A stretch of DNA of 39,126 bases. It comes from Gammaproteobacteria bacterium. Lineage in GTDB: Bacteria > Pseudomonadota > Gammaproteobacteria > Steroidobacterales > Steroidobacteraceae. Below are positions 25,211-34,317 of this stretch, one piece after another. The notes below the pieces were generated by a model that did no database searches, had not been told where the DNA came from, and was given only the letters and a program-made list of their open reading frames with translations. The position numbers and the translations under genes were made by a program. The stretch's first letter is position 1; each line of letters starts with the position of its first letter. The stretch is taken from positions 1 to 39,126 of the forward strand of contig DAHVQK010000006.1 of the NCBI GenBank assembly GCA_027317845.1, read 5' to 3'.

Positions 25211-26080
25211 TCATTTTAACAGCGTCCGGATCCGCCTCGGCAGCGCCGCCGTGTTACCCGTGACCTCGAGCGCCCGCAGAGCGAGACCGTGCTCTTCCAT
25301 CAGCTTGCGACCCTGGGGACCGAGCAGAAAGGTCACGAACGCCTCGGCGGCGCGCGGATCCGGTGCGTCACGCGCGATGGTGACCGTGTAGAGCGCCTTC
25401 GGTGTGATGGCCGGGGGAAGACCGATGGCCGGGATGTGCGCATCCGAGGTCTCGGTCGAATAGAAGAAGCCGGCATCGAGCTGTCCCGACTGCAGTCGTC
25501 CGACCAGCGCCTCTTCCGGCAGGACTTGGGCCGGATTTTCAGGTGCACCGAGCACGCGGCTCGCCAATCCCGCGATGTGGTAGTGCGCCTCCGCCTGGCG
25601 CATCAGGCGCATGGTCAGGGCACCCTTGGGATCGAGCTTGGGGTCGGTCCGTCCCAGGCGAATGCCCGGCGTCTGCACGACCTGGTACCAGGGTCGGGTT
25701 CTGAAGGCCGGGGCGAATCGGCTCGATGGGTTGTATCCGATGACCAGCGGCGATTGGGCGAAGGTGATGTACCAGCTCACCCAGTCCCCGTGGTCCGGCC
25801 CCATCAGCAGGCGGTTGACGCGCGGCGCGGCGCTCACGAATACATCGGCCCGCCGCAGCCGGCCCGTGATCTCGTTCGCGAGCAGCTTCGAGCCACCGGC
25901 ATACCCGCGGAAGTGATCGCCGCTCTCACGGTCGAAGGCGGGGCCGATCCCATGCTCCATCAGATTGACGAGCGAGCCGGCGTAGAGCACCTCGACGTTG
26001 TCTCGGGCGCAGGCGGCCCGGGGGGACAGACACAGGAGCGCCCCCAGCATCGTGGCGGCAATGGCGCGGTCTATGGACAA
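25211..26080 (-). CDS. Periplasmic substrate-binding protein, molybdate/tungstate ABC transporter type
   Basis: Exported binding protein of 289 residues with a signal peptide ending near ACA-RD (about 25). The mature part opens with VEVLYAGSLVNLMEHGIGPA, the AGSL oxyanion-binding loop of ModA/WtpA-like proteins, and continues with YAGGSKLLANEI, ADVFVSAAPRVNRLL and GRTDPKLDPKG. The start is TTG at 26080 with GGAG 7 nt upstream; a stop lies just before it in frame, so no longer version exists. It is the first gene of a two-gene operon with the fused permease-ATPase. A ModE-like palindrome lies 15 nt before the start, which supports molybdate or tungstate as ligand. Confidence 0.88.
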   Translation of the reverse strand: MSIDRAIAATMLGALLCLSPRAACARDNVEVLYAGSLVNLMEHGIGPAFDRESGDHFRGYAGGSKLLANEITGRLRRADVFVSAAPRVNRLLMGPDHGDWVSWYITFAQSPLVIGYNPSSRFAPAFRTRPWYQVVQTPGIRLGRTDPKLDPKGALTMRLMRQAEAHYHIAGLASRVLGAPENPAQVLPEEALVGRLQSGQLDAGFFYSTETSDAHIPAIGLPPAITPKALYTVTIARDAPDPRAAEAFVTFLLGPQGRKLMEEHGLALRALEVTGNTAALPRRIRTLLK

Positions 26081-26095
26081 GAGCGTGCTCCCATG

Positions 26096-26121
26096 GCGCT
26101 ATATTCAACTAAATATAGCGC
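26096..26121. promoter_or_regulatory. ModE-like operator in front of the oxyanion ABC operon
   Basis: Arms GCGCTATATT (26096-26105) and AATATAGCGC (26112-26121) form a perfect inverted repeat with a 6-nt spacer. The CGCTATAT half-site and spacer length match the known ModE box (ATCGCTATATA and its inverse with 6-7 nt between). It starts 15 nt ahead of the binding-protein TTG, where a bound repressor would block transcription under molybdate excess. ModE itself is not encoded in the window. Confidence 0.75.
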
Positions 26122-26201
26122 ACCACGGGTTAGCGCACCACAGGGCCGCCATGATTCGAACGGTCGCCTTCGAGCGGGGCCGCCCGGCGGTCGCGCCGCG
26201 A

Positions 26202-27179
26202 TCAAGAGGCGAATCTGTCGGTCGCCAGGATCAACTCGTGCAGATTCCCCTTCTCGAAGGCCGAGTGCCCCGCATCCGCCACGATGCGCAGATCCGCCTC
26301 CGGCCAGGCGCGGTGCAAGTCCCACGCGCTCTTCATTGGGCAGACGACGTCGTAGCGTCCCTGGACGATGACCGATGGGATCTGGCGGATACGGTGCACG
26401 TTCGCCAGAAGCTGATCATCGCTGCTGAAAAATCCGCCGTTGACGAAGTAGTGGCACTCGATGCGCGCGAAAGCCTCCGCGTACCGGCTCTTCTCGAACT
26501 TCGAGACGTAATCGGCCGAGGTCCTCAGGTAGCTCGTGCCCCCTTCCCACATCGACCATGCCTTCGCCGCGCCCCTGCGGATCGCGGCATCCTTGCTGGT
26601 GAGGCGCGCATAGTAGGCGCGCATCATCTCGCCACGCTCGCTCTCGGGGATGGGTTCGACGTAGTGTTCCCACAGGTCGGGGTAGAGCGCCCCGGCGCCG
26701 CCGGGGTTCTGGTAGAACCACTCGAGCTCCCAGCGGCGCAGCAGGAAGACGCCGCGCAGCACCAGCTCGGTCACCCGCTCGGGGTGAGTCTCTGCGTAGG
26801 CGAGCGCGAGAGTCGAGCCCCAGGAGCCTCCGAAGACCAGCCAGCGCTCGATCCCGAGGTGCTCGCGCAGCCGCTCGATGTCCGAGACCAGGTGCCAGGT
26901 CGTGTTGTCGGTGAGCGCCGCATGCGGGCGGCTCTTGCCGCAGCCGCGCTGATCGAGGAGCACGATGCGATAGCGTGCCGGGTCGAAGAACCGCCGCATC
27001 TTCGGATCCAGTCCTCCGCCCGGGCCGCCGTGCAGAAACACGGCGGGTTTGCCCTGGCGGTTGCCGCATTCCTCGAAATAGACCTCGTGCAGATCCGAGA
27101 CCTTGAGGAAACCCGAGTGGTAGGGCTTGATGGGCGGATACAGGCGCCGCCTGGCGCCTGGAGGATTTGAGCGTGTCAT
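26202..27179 (-). CDS. pip: Proline iminopeptidase
   Basis: Cytoplasmic alpha/beta hydrolase of 325 residues (peptidase family S33) that removes N-terminal proline from peptides. HGGPGGG (50-56) forms the oxyanion region, S119 in GGSWGSTLAL is the nucleophile, D277 in VQGRYDVVCP is the acid and H305 in DAGHSAF the base. The DQRGCGKSRPHA stretch is diagnostic of Pip. The length is normal. The gene is divergent from holA with 30 nt between start codons and lies at the right edge of the accessory block. Together with the S9 peptidase it suggests use of proline-rich peptides, which is inference. Confidence 0.94.
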   Translation of the reverse strand: MTRSNPPGARRRLYPPIKPYHSGFLKVSDLHEVYFEECGNRQGKPAVFLHGGPGGGLDPKMRRFFDPARYRIVLLDQRGCGKSRPHAALTDNTTWHLVSDIERLREHLGIERWLVFGGSWGSTLALAYAETHPERVTELVLRGVFLLRRWELEWFYQNPGGAGALYPDLWEHYVEPIPESERGEMMRAYYARLTSKDAAIRRGAAKAWSMWEGGTSYLRTSADYVSKFEKSRYAEAFARIECHYFVNGGFFSSDDQLLANVHRIRQIPSVIVQGRYDVVCPMKSAWDLHRAWPEADLRIVADAGHSAFEKGNLHELILATDRFAS

Positions 27180-27209
27180 CCGGCGAGGCTATCAGATTGC
27201 CGGAAATAG

Positions 27210-28267
27210 ATGATAATGCGAGTCCTCTCACGCCCGCCCTCAACTGCCCCGCCCGCCTTGAAGCTCACGCCCGACTCGCTCAATACCCATCTCGGGCAGC
27301 AGCTCCTGCCGGCCTATCTCATCTCCGGTGACGAACCCCTGCTCACCGGGGAGGCGGCCGATGCGGTGCGGGCGCGCGCGCGGACGGCCGGCTTCAGCGA
27401 GCGGGAAGTGCATTTTCTCGAGCGGGGCTCCGGCTGGGAGGATGTTCGCGCCTCCGCAAGTAATCTGTCGCTGTTCGGCTCGCGCAAGCTCCTCGAAGTG
27501 CGCCTGCCCACCGGACGGCCCGGAGCGGCCGGCGGCGCCACCCTGGTCTCCCTGATCGAGCGGGCTGACCCGGACACGGTGCTGCTCATCCTGACCCCGC
27601 GACTCGATCGCGAACTGCAGTCGGCCCAGTGGGTGAAGGCCGTCGAGACCCACGGCGCCTGGGTGCAGGTGTGCCGGTGGAGGCGGACAAGCTCGTCACC
27701 TGGCTGCGGAGTCGGTGCCGACGCGCCGCGCTCGACCTTGCGGACGAGGCGATCGAGGTGCTCGCGGAGCGCACCGAGGGGAACCTCTTGGCCGCCCACC
27801 AGGAGCTCGAGAAGCTGCGCCTCCTGGGCGCGAAGGGTCGCATCGGCGCGGACGAGGTGCTCTCGAGCGTCGCCGACAGTGCGCGTTTCGATGTCTTCCG
27901 GCTGTCGGAGGCGGTTCTCGAGGGCGAGCCGGAGCGCGCCCTGCGGGTGCTGTCGGGTCTGCGTGCCGAGGGGACCGAGGCCACGCTCGTGCTGTGGGCG
28001 CTGAACAAGGCGCTGCGCGACCTGTGGGGCACGCTGGCCCAGCCGGCCGGCCGCCCGAGGAGCTGGCAGCGCCAGAGCGCGGCCCTCGAGAAGGCCGTGC
28101 GCCGTGCGCCCCGCCTGTCCTTCCACAGCCTCTCCGTGCGTGCCGCGCGCGCCGATCGCATGATCAAGGGGCGTCTGCGGGGCGACCCCTGGGACGAAAT
28201 GGCGCTCCTCGCGACCGATCTGTGCGGACGGTCCGCAGTCCCCGCGCCTCGATCCATGTTCAGATAA
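27210..28267 (+). CDS. holA: DNA polymerase III delta subunit HolA, interrupted by a one-base frameshift
   Basis: Clamp-loader delta subunit, which opens the beta clamp. The N-terminal part runs to about 27671 (LLPAYLISGDEPLLTGEAAD, then FGSRKLLEVRLP, HGAWVQV). The C-terminal part continues in a second frame from 27671-27674 (PVEADKLVTWLRSRCRR, then EGNLLAAHQELEKLRLLG, RFDVFRLSEAVL). One missing base around 27669-27674, where WVQV-W-PVEADKL is expected, explains it. Repaired, the protein is about 352 residues from ATG 27210, or 336 from TTG 27258 (MKLTPDSL), against 343 in E. coli. Because holA is essential, an assembly or read error is more likely than a true mutation. It heads holA-nadD-rsfS-rlmH-maf-rng. 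Confidence 0.9.
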
Positions 28268-28310
28268 CCTAACTCCGTGTCCGAGTGCGCGGACACGCCC
28301 TCAGAGATCC

Positions 28311-28955
28311 ATGCCACAACCCATTGGTCTATTCGGCGGCACCTTCGACCCCATTCACTACGGTCACCTGCGCACCGCGTTCGAGCTGTGGCAGCTGCTT
28401 CGCCTGGCGGAAGTCCGCTTCCTGCCCGCCGGCAACCCGCCGCACCGGGAGCAGCCCCTCGCGAACCCCGAGCTGCGCTTGCGCATGGTGCGGGCCGCGG
28501 TGAGCGGCCAGCCCTCGTTCACCGTCGATGATCGGGAGATGCGTCGCGGCGGCGTTTCCTATTCCGTCGATACCCTGGCGGAGCTGCGCGCGGAATATCC
28601 GGACCGATCCTTGTGTCTGCTGCTCGGCATGGATGCCTTCCTCGGCTTGCCGCACTGGCATCGCTGGCGGGATCTCCTCGGTCTCGCGCACATCGTGGTC
28701 GCCCACCGCCCGGGTTGGAAGGCGCCGACCCAGGGCCCGCTCGGGGAGGTCATGGTGGACCACGGAACCGGCGCCATCCGCGAGCTGCACGAGAAGACCG
28801 CCGGACGCATCTACGTGCACGCCGTCACGCAGCTGGAAATCTCCTCGACGGATCTCCGGCAGCTCGTCGTCGCGGGGCGCGATCCCCGCTATCTCGTCCC
28901 CGATGAAGTGCGGCAGATTCTGCTCGAGACCCAGTGCTATTCTTCCACCCAATGA
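28311..28955 (+). CDS. nadD: Nicotinate-nucleotide adenylyltransferase NadD
   Basis: Enzyme of 214 residues that adenylates nicotinate mononucleotide in NAD synthesis. The nucleotidyltransferase motif GGTFDPIHYGH is at residues 9-19, the HRE of PPHREQ follows, and the ISSTDLR C-terminal signature is near 177-183. The ATG at 28311 lies 43 nt behind holA. Its stop overlaps the rsfS ATG by 4 nt (ATGA). Gene order holA-nadD-rsfS-rlmH is the classical one, here seen in the part of the cluster displaced from leuS-lptE. Confidence 0.96.
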   Translation: MPQPIGLFGGTFDPIHYGHLRTAFELWQLLRLAEVRFLPAGNPPHREQPLANPELRLRMVRAAVSGQPSFTVDDREMRRGGVSYSVDTLAELRAEYPDRSLCLLLGMDAFLGLPHWHRWRDLLGLAHIVVAHRPGWKAPTQGPLGEVMVDHGTGAIRELHEKTAGRIYVHAVTQLEISSTDLRQLVVAGRDPRYLVPDEVRQILLETQCYSSTQ

Positions 28956-29383
28956 TCACCCGACCCGCCGCCCGCCGGGGCAAAACCAAAGCCGCCTCCC
29001 ACCGGGGAGCCGAGCGCGCCGCACGTCTCCTGCACACCGTCACTGCCGCGCTGGAAGACATGAAAGCCGTCAACGTCAAGGTGATCGACGTTCGGGGCCT
29101 GACTGACGTCGCGGACACCCTCGTCATTGCCTCCGGCACCTCGGACCGCCACGTGCGTTCCATCGCGGATCGCGTCATCGAGCAGGCCAAGGCCCACGGC
29201 GTGAGACCGCTCGGTACCGAGGGAGAGCGCGAGGGTGACTGGGTGCTGGTCGATCTGCAGGACGTCGTGGTTCACGTGATGCTGCCCAGAGTGCGCGAGT
29301 TCTACGCGCTCGAGCGCCTCTGGGATGCCGGAGCCGCCCAGAGCCTGCCCGAGACGAGTGCACACGCCGCACACTCCTCTTAG
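28952..29383 (+). CDS. rsfS: Ribosomal silencing factor RsfS
   Basis: Protein of 143 residues that binds L14 of the 50S subunit and blocks subunit joining in starvation. The family core is present: LEDMKAVNVKVIDVRGLTDV, then ADTLVIASGTSDRHVRSIAD, GDWVLVDLQDVVVHVM and YALERLW. An Arg/Lys-rich N-terminal tail of about 25 residues precedes the core. The start at 28952 overlaps the nadD stop (ATGA) and is preferred to an upstream in-frame GTG at 28934. The stop is 6 nt before rlmH. Confidence 0.95.
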   Translation: MITRPAARRGKTKAASHRGAERAARLLHTVTAALEDMKAVNVKVIDVRGLTDVADTLVIASGTSDRHVRSIADRVIEQAKAHGVRPLGTEGEREGDWVLVDLQDVVVHVMLPRVREFYALERLWDAGAAQSLPETSAHAAHSS

Positions 29384-29389
29384 TCCTGG

Positions 29390-29866
29390 ATGCCCGTGCG
29401 GTTGCGGCTGATCGCGGTCGGCACCCGCCCGCCCCCGTGGGTGCGCCAGGCCTACGAAGAGTACGTTCGCCGTCTCGGTCCGCGCCTGAAGCTCGCCCTG
29501 GTCGAGGTCGAGCCGGGCTCGCGCACGGCCAGCCAGGGCCCGCGCAAGGCCATCGAGTCCGAGGCTCGCAAGATCCTCTCTCTGGTGCGAACGGATGAGT
29601 TCGTGGTGGCGCTGGATGAGCATGGCACGGAGCTGTCCACCAAGGCGCTCTCGGATTGGCTGGCGGGGCGAATGCAGGCCGCGCAGGACGTGGCGTTTCT
29701 CATCGGCGGCCCGGACGGCTTTGCGCCCGAGGTGCTCTCCCGGGCCGACTTGACCCTGTCCCTCTCCCGGCTCACCCTGCCGCACGCCCTCGTGCGCGTG
29801 GTGCTGGCCGAGCAGATTTATCGGACCCTTAGCATCCTGAGCCATCACCCGTATCATCGGGAATGA
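29390..29866 (+). CDS. rlmH: 23S rRNA (pseudouridine1915-N3)-methyltransferase RlmH
   Basis: SPOUT-fold methyltransferase of 158 residues that modifies position 1915 in helix 69 of 23S rRNA. The knot region [20 protein letters not shown] and C-terminal [16 protein letters not shown] are diagnostic. ATG at 29390 ([11 protein letters not shown]) or GTG two codons later (MRLRLIAVG) could be the start; the second gives a closer match to the E. coli N-terminus MKLQLVAVG. The stop overlaps the maf ATG by 4 nt. Confidence 0.96.
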   Translation: MPVRLRLIAVGTRPPPWVRQAYEEYVRRLGPRLKLALVEVEPGSRTASQGPRKAIESEARKILSLVRTDEFVVALDEHGTELSTKALSDWLAGRMQAAQDVAFLIGGPDGFAPEVLSRADLTLSLSRLTLPHALVRVVLAEQIYRTLSILSHHPYHRE

Positions 29867-30465
29867 TGTCCCACCCGCCCATCCCCACCCTCTGTCTCGC
29901 TTCCGCTTCACCTCGACGGCGAGACCTGCTGTGGCAGATCGGCGTACCGCATACTGTGGCGGCCGCGCAGGTGGACGAGAGCCTGCTGCCCGGGGAGTCC
30001 CCGCAAGACTACGTCGAGCGCGTGGCCCTCGAGAAAGCGATGTCCATCCGCAACGCCGGTGAACGCCTTCCCGTCCTGGGCGCGGATACGGCGGTCGTGC
30101 TGGACGACACGGTTTATGGCAAGCCGGTGGACCGCGCCGATGCCCTCGCCATGCTCTCGAAGCTTTCCGGCCGCACCCACCAAGTGCTGACCGCCGTGGC
30201 GCTCGCTACCGAACGGAGCGTGGATCTGTGCGTCAGCGCCAGCACGGTGCGATTCCGCGATCTCACGCTGCTGGAGCGGGAAGCCTACTGGCGGACCGGT
30301 GAGCCTCGAGACAAGGCGGGCGCCTATGCCATCCAGGGCTATGGCGCCGTGTTCATCGAGTCCCTGACCGGAAGCTATTCCGGCGTGATGGGATTGCCGC
30401 TTGCCGAAACCGCCCGCCTGCTGCGCGCCGCTGGCATCGACTGCTGGCAGGGAATGCGCGCTTGA
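29863..30465 (+). CDS. Maf-family nucleotide pyrophosphatase (YhdE type)
   Basis: House-cleaning pyrophosphatase of 200 residues acting on dTTP/UTP in the YhdE branch. [17 protein letters not shown] at the N-terminus, the acidic GADTAVVL motif, [20 protein letters not shown] and [20 protein letters not shown] are all present. It overlaps rlmH by 4 nt, and its stop overlaps the rng TTG by 4 nt. In E. coli the corresponding gene also lies directly before rng, although behind mreBCD, which are not here. Confidence 0.93.
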   Translation: MMSHPPIPTLCLASASPRRRDLLWQIGVPHTVAAAQVDESLLPGESPQDYVERVALEKAMSIRNAGERLPVLGADTAVVLDDTVYGKPVDRADALAMLSKLSGRTHQVLTAVALATERSVDLCVSASTVRFRDLTLLEREAYWRTGEPRDKAGAYAIQGYGAVFIESLTGSYSGVMGLPLAETARLLRAAGIDCWQGMRA

Positions 30466-31940
30466 CCGAAATCCTCATCAACGTGGGACCTCGCGAAACC
30501 CGCGCCGCGCTCAGCGAGGAAGGGATTGTTCAGGAGATCTTCATCGAGCGGGGCAATCGCCGCAGGCTGGTGAGCAGCCTGTACAAAGGCCGCGTCACGC
30601 GCGTGCTGCCGGGAATGCAGGCGGCATTCGTCGATATCGGCCTGGAGCGCACCGCGTTCCTGCATGCTGCCGACATCGTCGGCCCGCCGCAGGAAGAAGC
30701 GGACCTCTCGCCCGAGACACCCAGCGAGACGGACATACGCCGTCTGGTCAGCCCCGGGGATGAGCTTCTGGTGCAGGTCATCAAGGATCCGATCGGCTCC
30801 AAGGGCGCCCGCCTGACAACCTTCGTGACGCTGCCGGCGCGATTCCTGGTGTACATGCCGCGGGGGGAAGGGATTGGTGTGTCGGCGAAGATCGAAGACG
30901 AGACCGAGCGCTCGCGCCTGAAGTTCCTGGTGGCCGGACTGCGCGAAGCCGGCACCGGGCAGGCGCAGCGCGCGGGAGGCTATATCCTGCGCACCGCCGC
31001 ACAGGGAGCCTGCGCCGAGAGTCTGCGCCAGGACATGATCTACCTCGACAAGCTCTGGCACCACGTGCGCCGGCGCGTGGCCGGGGCGCCGGCCGGCAGC
31101 ATGGTTCACGAAGATTTGCCGTTGACGCTGCGTCTTCTGCGAGATGAGCTGTCCCGCGGCGTCAGCCGGGTCCTGGTCGACTCGGCCGCGGAGTTCGAGC
31201 GCATGAGAGCGTTCGCCGCGGAATTCGTATCCACCCCGAGCACGCGCATCGAGGCGCACACCGGACCCCGGCCGATCTTCGACCTGCACGGGATCGAAGA
31301 CGAGATCGTCCGCGCGCTCGAGCGCAAGGTGATGCTCAGGTCCGGCGGCCACCTGGTCATCGACCAGACGGAAGCGATGACCACGATCGATGTGAATACC
31401 GGCGGCTACGTCGGTCATCGCAACCTGGAGGAGACCGGTTTCCGCACCAACATCGAGGCCGCGGAGGTGATCGGCCGGCAGCTGCGGCTGCGCAATCTCG
31501 GGGGCATCATCATCATCGACTTCATCGACATGCACACCGAGTCACACCGCCGTCAGGTGCTCGCCGCGCTCGAGCGCTCGCTCACCGGCGATCGGGCGCA
31601 GACCCGCATCGTGAATCTGTCTCCGCTCGGGCTGGTCGAGATGACCCGCAAACGTACGCGTGACAGCCTGGCGCACCTGCTGTGCGAGCCATGCCCCGCC
31701 TGCGAGGGTCGTGGTTTCGTCAAGACCGCCGAGACCGTCTGCAACGAGATCTTCCGTGAGATCCTGCGCCAGGAGCACTGCGGCCGCGAGCTGCTGGTAC
31801 TGGCCCATCCGAGCGTGGTGGATCGCATGTTGGAATCCGGCTCGGCGCTCGCCGAACTCGGAGCCGGCGTCGGCCGCTCGATCCGTTTGCAGGTCGAGAC
31901 GTTGTATGGCGTGGATCAGTTCGATGTGGTCGCCACCTGA
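30462..31940 (+). CDS. rng: Ribonuclease G
   Basis: RNase E/G family endoribonuclease of 492 residues that matures the 16S rRNA 5' end and takes part in mRNA decay. An S1 RNA-binding domain spans about 38-125 ([20 protein letters not shown]). The RNase H-like and DNase I-like catalytic part includes [11 protein letters not shown] and IIIIDFIDM with the metal-binding aspartates. The zinc-link cysteines are in [11 protein letters not shown] near 409-418. There is no long C-terminal degradosome scaffold, which separates it from RNase E. The start is TTG at 30462, overlapping maf by 4 nt. Confidence 0.95.
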   Translation: MTEILINVGPRETRAALSEEGIVQEIFIERGNRRRLVSSLYKGRVTRVLPGMQAAFVDIGLERTAFLHAADIVGPPQEEADLSPETPSETDIRRLVSPGDELLVQVIKDPIGSKGARLTTFVTLPARFLVYMPRGEGIGVSAKIEDETERSRLKFLVAGLREAGTGQAQRAGGYILRTAAQGACAESLRQDMIYLDKLWHHVRRRVAGAPAGSMVHEDLPLTLRLLRDELSRGVSRVLVDSAAEFERMRAFAAEFVSTPSTRIEAHTGPRPIFDLHGIEDEIVRALERKVMLRSGGHLVIDQTEAMTTIDVNTGGYVGHRNLEETGFRTNIEAAEVIGRQLRLRNLGGIIIIDFIDMHTESHRRQVLAALERSLTGDRAQTRIVNLSPLGLVEMTRKRTRDSLAHLLCEPCPACEGRGFVKTAETVCNEIFREILRQEHCGRELLVLAHPSVVDRMLESGSALAELGAGVGRSIRLQVETLYGVDQFDVVAT

Positions 31941-31974
31941 GTCGTTGCCGCGCGCAACGGAGTAGGCTTTCGCC

Positions 31975-32787
31975 ATGTCCATCATCGCAGCCATCCAGAT
32001 GACTTCCGGGCCGGACGTGGGCGCGAACCTCGCCGACGCACTCGTGCTGCTCGAGGAAGCCGCCGCACGCGATGCACAACTTGCAGCGCTCCCGGAGAAC
32101 TTCGGGTTCATGGGCCAGCGCGATGCGGACAAGCGCAGTGTCGCCGAGCCGGACGGCGACGGCCGCATGCAGGATTTCCTCGCGCAGACGGCCCGTCGCC
32201 TGGGACTGTGGATCGTGGGCGGCACGGTGCCGCTGCGCGGTGCGGCCGATGGCCGTGTGGCCGCGGCGTGCCTCGTGTACGACGATCGCGGCGAGCGGCG
32301 GGCGCGCTACGACAAGATGCACCTGTTCGACGTGCAAGTCCCCGGACGGGCGGAGAGCTATCGCGAGTCGGCGCACATCAACCCGGGTGCGACCCCAGTG
32401 GTGGTGGACACGCCGGTCGGCCGGCTGGGCCTGACGGTCTGCTACGACGTGCGATTTCCCGAGCTGTTCCGCAAGCTGAGCGCCGCTGGGGCGCAGCTGT
32501 TTACCGTGCCGTCCGCTTTCACGGAACCCACGGGGCGCGCGCACTGGGAGACCCTGATGCGTGCGCGCGCGATCGAGAACCTGTGTGCGCTGATCGCCCC
32601 CGCGCAGTCCGGGTTCCATCCCAATGGCCGCGAGACCTACGGTGACACTTTGGTAGTTGATCACTGGGGCCGGATTCTCACGCGCCTGCCGCGCGGTCGC
32701 GGCTGCGTTACGGCTCGGATCGATCTCGACCGTCTAGCGCACGACCGCGAGAGCTTCCCGGCGCTCACGCACCGCGTGCTCACTTGA
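31975..32787 (+). CDS. Nit-family carbon-nitrogen hydrolase (probable deaminated glutathione amidase)
   Basis: Nitrilase-superfamily amidase of 270 residues with the catalytic triad visible: E41 (LPENFGFM), K114 (RYDKMHLFDV) and C156 (LTVCYDVRFPELFR). The Nit1/NitB-type signature around FDVQVP..ESAHINPG and EPTGRAHWETLMRARAIEN fits the group that repairs deaminated glutathione, so this is the favoured role; other omega-amidases remain possible. A GGAG precedes the ATG. In Pseudomonas-like genomes this gene lies between yhdP and tldD; here it follows rng directly, so yhdP is missing from its usual place. Confidence 0.9.
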   Translation: MSIIAAIQMTSGPDVGANLADALVLLEEAAARDAQLAALPENFGFMGQRDADKRSVAEPDGDGRMQDFLAQTARRLGLWIVGGTVPLRGAADGRVAAACLVYDDRGERRARYDKMHLFDVQVPGRAESYRESAHINPGATPVVVDTPVGRLGLTVCYDVRFPELFRKLSAAGAQLFTVPSAFTEPTGRAHWETLMRARAIENLCALIAPAQSGFHPNGRETYGDTLVVDHWGRILTRLPRGRGCVTARIDLDRLAHDRESFPALTHRVLT

Positions 32788-32818
32788 ATCATCTCTCAGG
32801 AACCCCAGGAACGCTTAA

Positions 32819-34267
32819 ATGACCGATTCCACGCAAGATCCGCTGACCCTGGCACGCGAGCTCATCCTGCGCCCGAGCGGCCTGGACGGGCGCCTGGAGG
32901 GCGTTTTCGGCGAGGTGCTCACGCACTCCGTGGATTTCGCGGATCTGTACTTCCAGCTCTCCCGCCAGGAGTCCTGGTCGCTGGAAGACGGCATCGTCAA
33001 GGACGGCAGCGCGAGCATCGAGCAGGGCGTGGGCGTGCGCGCGCTGGCGGGCGAAAAGACCGGCTTCGCGTATTCCGACGAGATCATGCTGCCGGCGCTC
33101 ACGGAGGCCTCACGGGCCGCGCGCGCGATCGCCGGGCAGGGATGCGAGCGCGGCGTCAGCGCCTGGCGCGCGCGAAGCGGCCATCAGCTGTATCTGCCCG
33201 CGGACCCGCTGCTCGCGCTCGCCGATCAGGACAAGGTCGCCTGGCTCGAGCGCGTGGACCGCGAGGCGCGCAAGATCGATCCGCGCATCGTGCACGTCAC
33301 CGCAAGCCTCGTGGCGGTGCATGAGATCATCCTGATCGCCAATAGCGACGGGGAGCTCGCGGCCGACATTCGCCCTTTGGTTCGATTCAACGTATCGGTT
33401 CTGGTCGAGCAGAATGGCCGGCGCGAGCAGGGCTACTGCGGCGCCGGCGGCCGGTACTCCCTCGCCGAGCTGGTCGCGAGCGACAAGCCGCTGCAACTCG
33501 CCCGCGAGGCGGCGCGTCAGGCGCTGGTGAACCTCGAGGCGGTGCCGGCGCCCGCCGGCACCATGACCGTCGTGCTGGGGTCGGGCTGGCCCGGCATCCT
33601 GCTGCATGAGGCGATCGGCCACGGTCTGGAAGGAGACTTCAACCGCAAGGGCACCTCGGCCTTCGCCAACCGCATCGGCGAGCGCGTGGCGGCCCCCGGG
33701 TGCACCGTGGTCGATGATGGCACGCTCGCCCGCCGCCGCGGCTCTCTCAACATCGATGACGAGGGTACGCCGACCGAATGCACCACGCTGATCGAGGACG
33801 GAATTTTGCGCGGCTACATGCAGGACCGGCTCAACGCCCGCCTCATGGGGCAACGGCCCACCGGCAACGGTCGCCGCGAGTCGTTCGCGCACATGACGTT
33901 GCCGCGCATGACCAACACCTACATGCGCGCCGGTCCCTATGACCCACAGGAGATCATCCGCTCCGTCGAGCGCGGCATCTATGCGGTGAATTTCGGCGGT
34001 GGTCAGGTGGATATCACCTCTGGCAAGTTCGTGTTTTCCGCGAGCGAAGCCTATGCGATCGAGAACGGGCGGCTCGGCGCGCCCCTGAAGGGCGCCACGC
34101 TGATCGGCAACGGTCCGGATGTGCTGACCCGCGTCACCCTGGTCGGCAATGACCTGAAACTCGATGATGGCGTCGGAACCTGCGGCAAGGACGGTCAGAG
34201 CGTGCCGGTCGGTGTCGGGCAGCCGACCCTGAAGATCGAGGGCCTGACGGTCGGCGGCACGGCCTGA
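32819..34267 (+). CDS. tldD: Metalloprotease TldD
   Basis: Zinc metalloprotease subunit of 482 residues. With TldE/PmbA it degrades unfolded peptides and processes modified peptides such as microcin B17. The HExxxH motif is at H263-E264-H268 in [11 protein letters not shown], with the third ligand expected near residues 450-455 ([13 protein letters not shown]). Typical blocks include [22 protein letters not shown] and [13 protein letters not shown] lies upstream of ATG 32819. The partner tldE/pmbA is not in the window; the next gene is a decarboxylase, so the usual tldD-yjgA-pmbA run is broken or elsewhere. Confidence 0.95.
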   Translation: MTDSTQDPLTLARELILRPSGLDGRLEGVFGEVLTHSVDFADLYFQLSRQESWSLEDGIVKDGSASIEQGVGVRALAGEKTGFAYSDEIMLPALTEASRAARAIAGQGCERGVSAWRARSGHQLYLPADPLLALADQDKVAWLERVDREARKIDPRIVHVTASLVAVHEIILIANSDGELAADIRPLVRFNVSVLVEQNGRREQGYCGAGGRYSLAELVASDKPLQLAREAARQALVNLEAVPAPAGTMTVVLGSGWPGILLHEAIGHGLEGDFNRKGTSAFANRIGERVAAPGCTVVDDGTLARRRGSLNIDDEGTPTECTTLIEDGILRGYMQDRLNARLMGQRPTGNGRRESFAHMTLPRMTNTYMRAGPYDPQEIIRSVERGIYAVNFGGGQVDITSGKFVFSASEAYAIENGRLGAPLKGATLIGNGPDVLTRVTLVGNDLKLDDGVGTCGKDGQSVPVGVGQPTLKIEGLTVGGTA

Positions 34268-34317
34268 TCGGCTCGGGGTCACCGTCCTATCGTGGTATTA
34301 CGGGAGTTTCGAGCGTC

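Noticed and set aside
27665-27680. Programmed -1 ribosomal frameshift in holA
   Set aside because: The join has no slippery heptamer and no clear downstream pseudoknot. A single lost base fits better.
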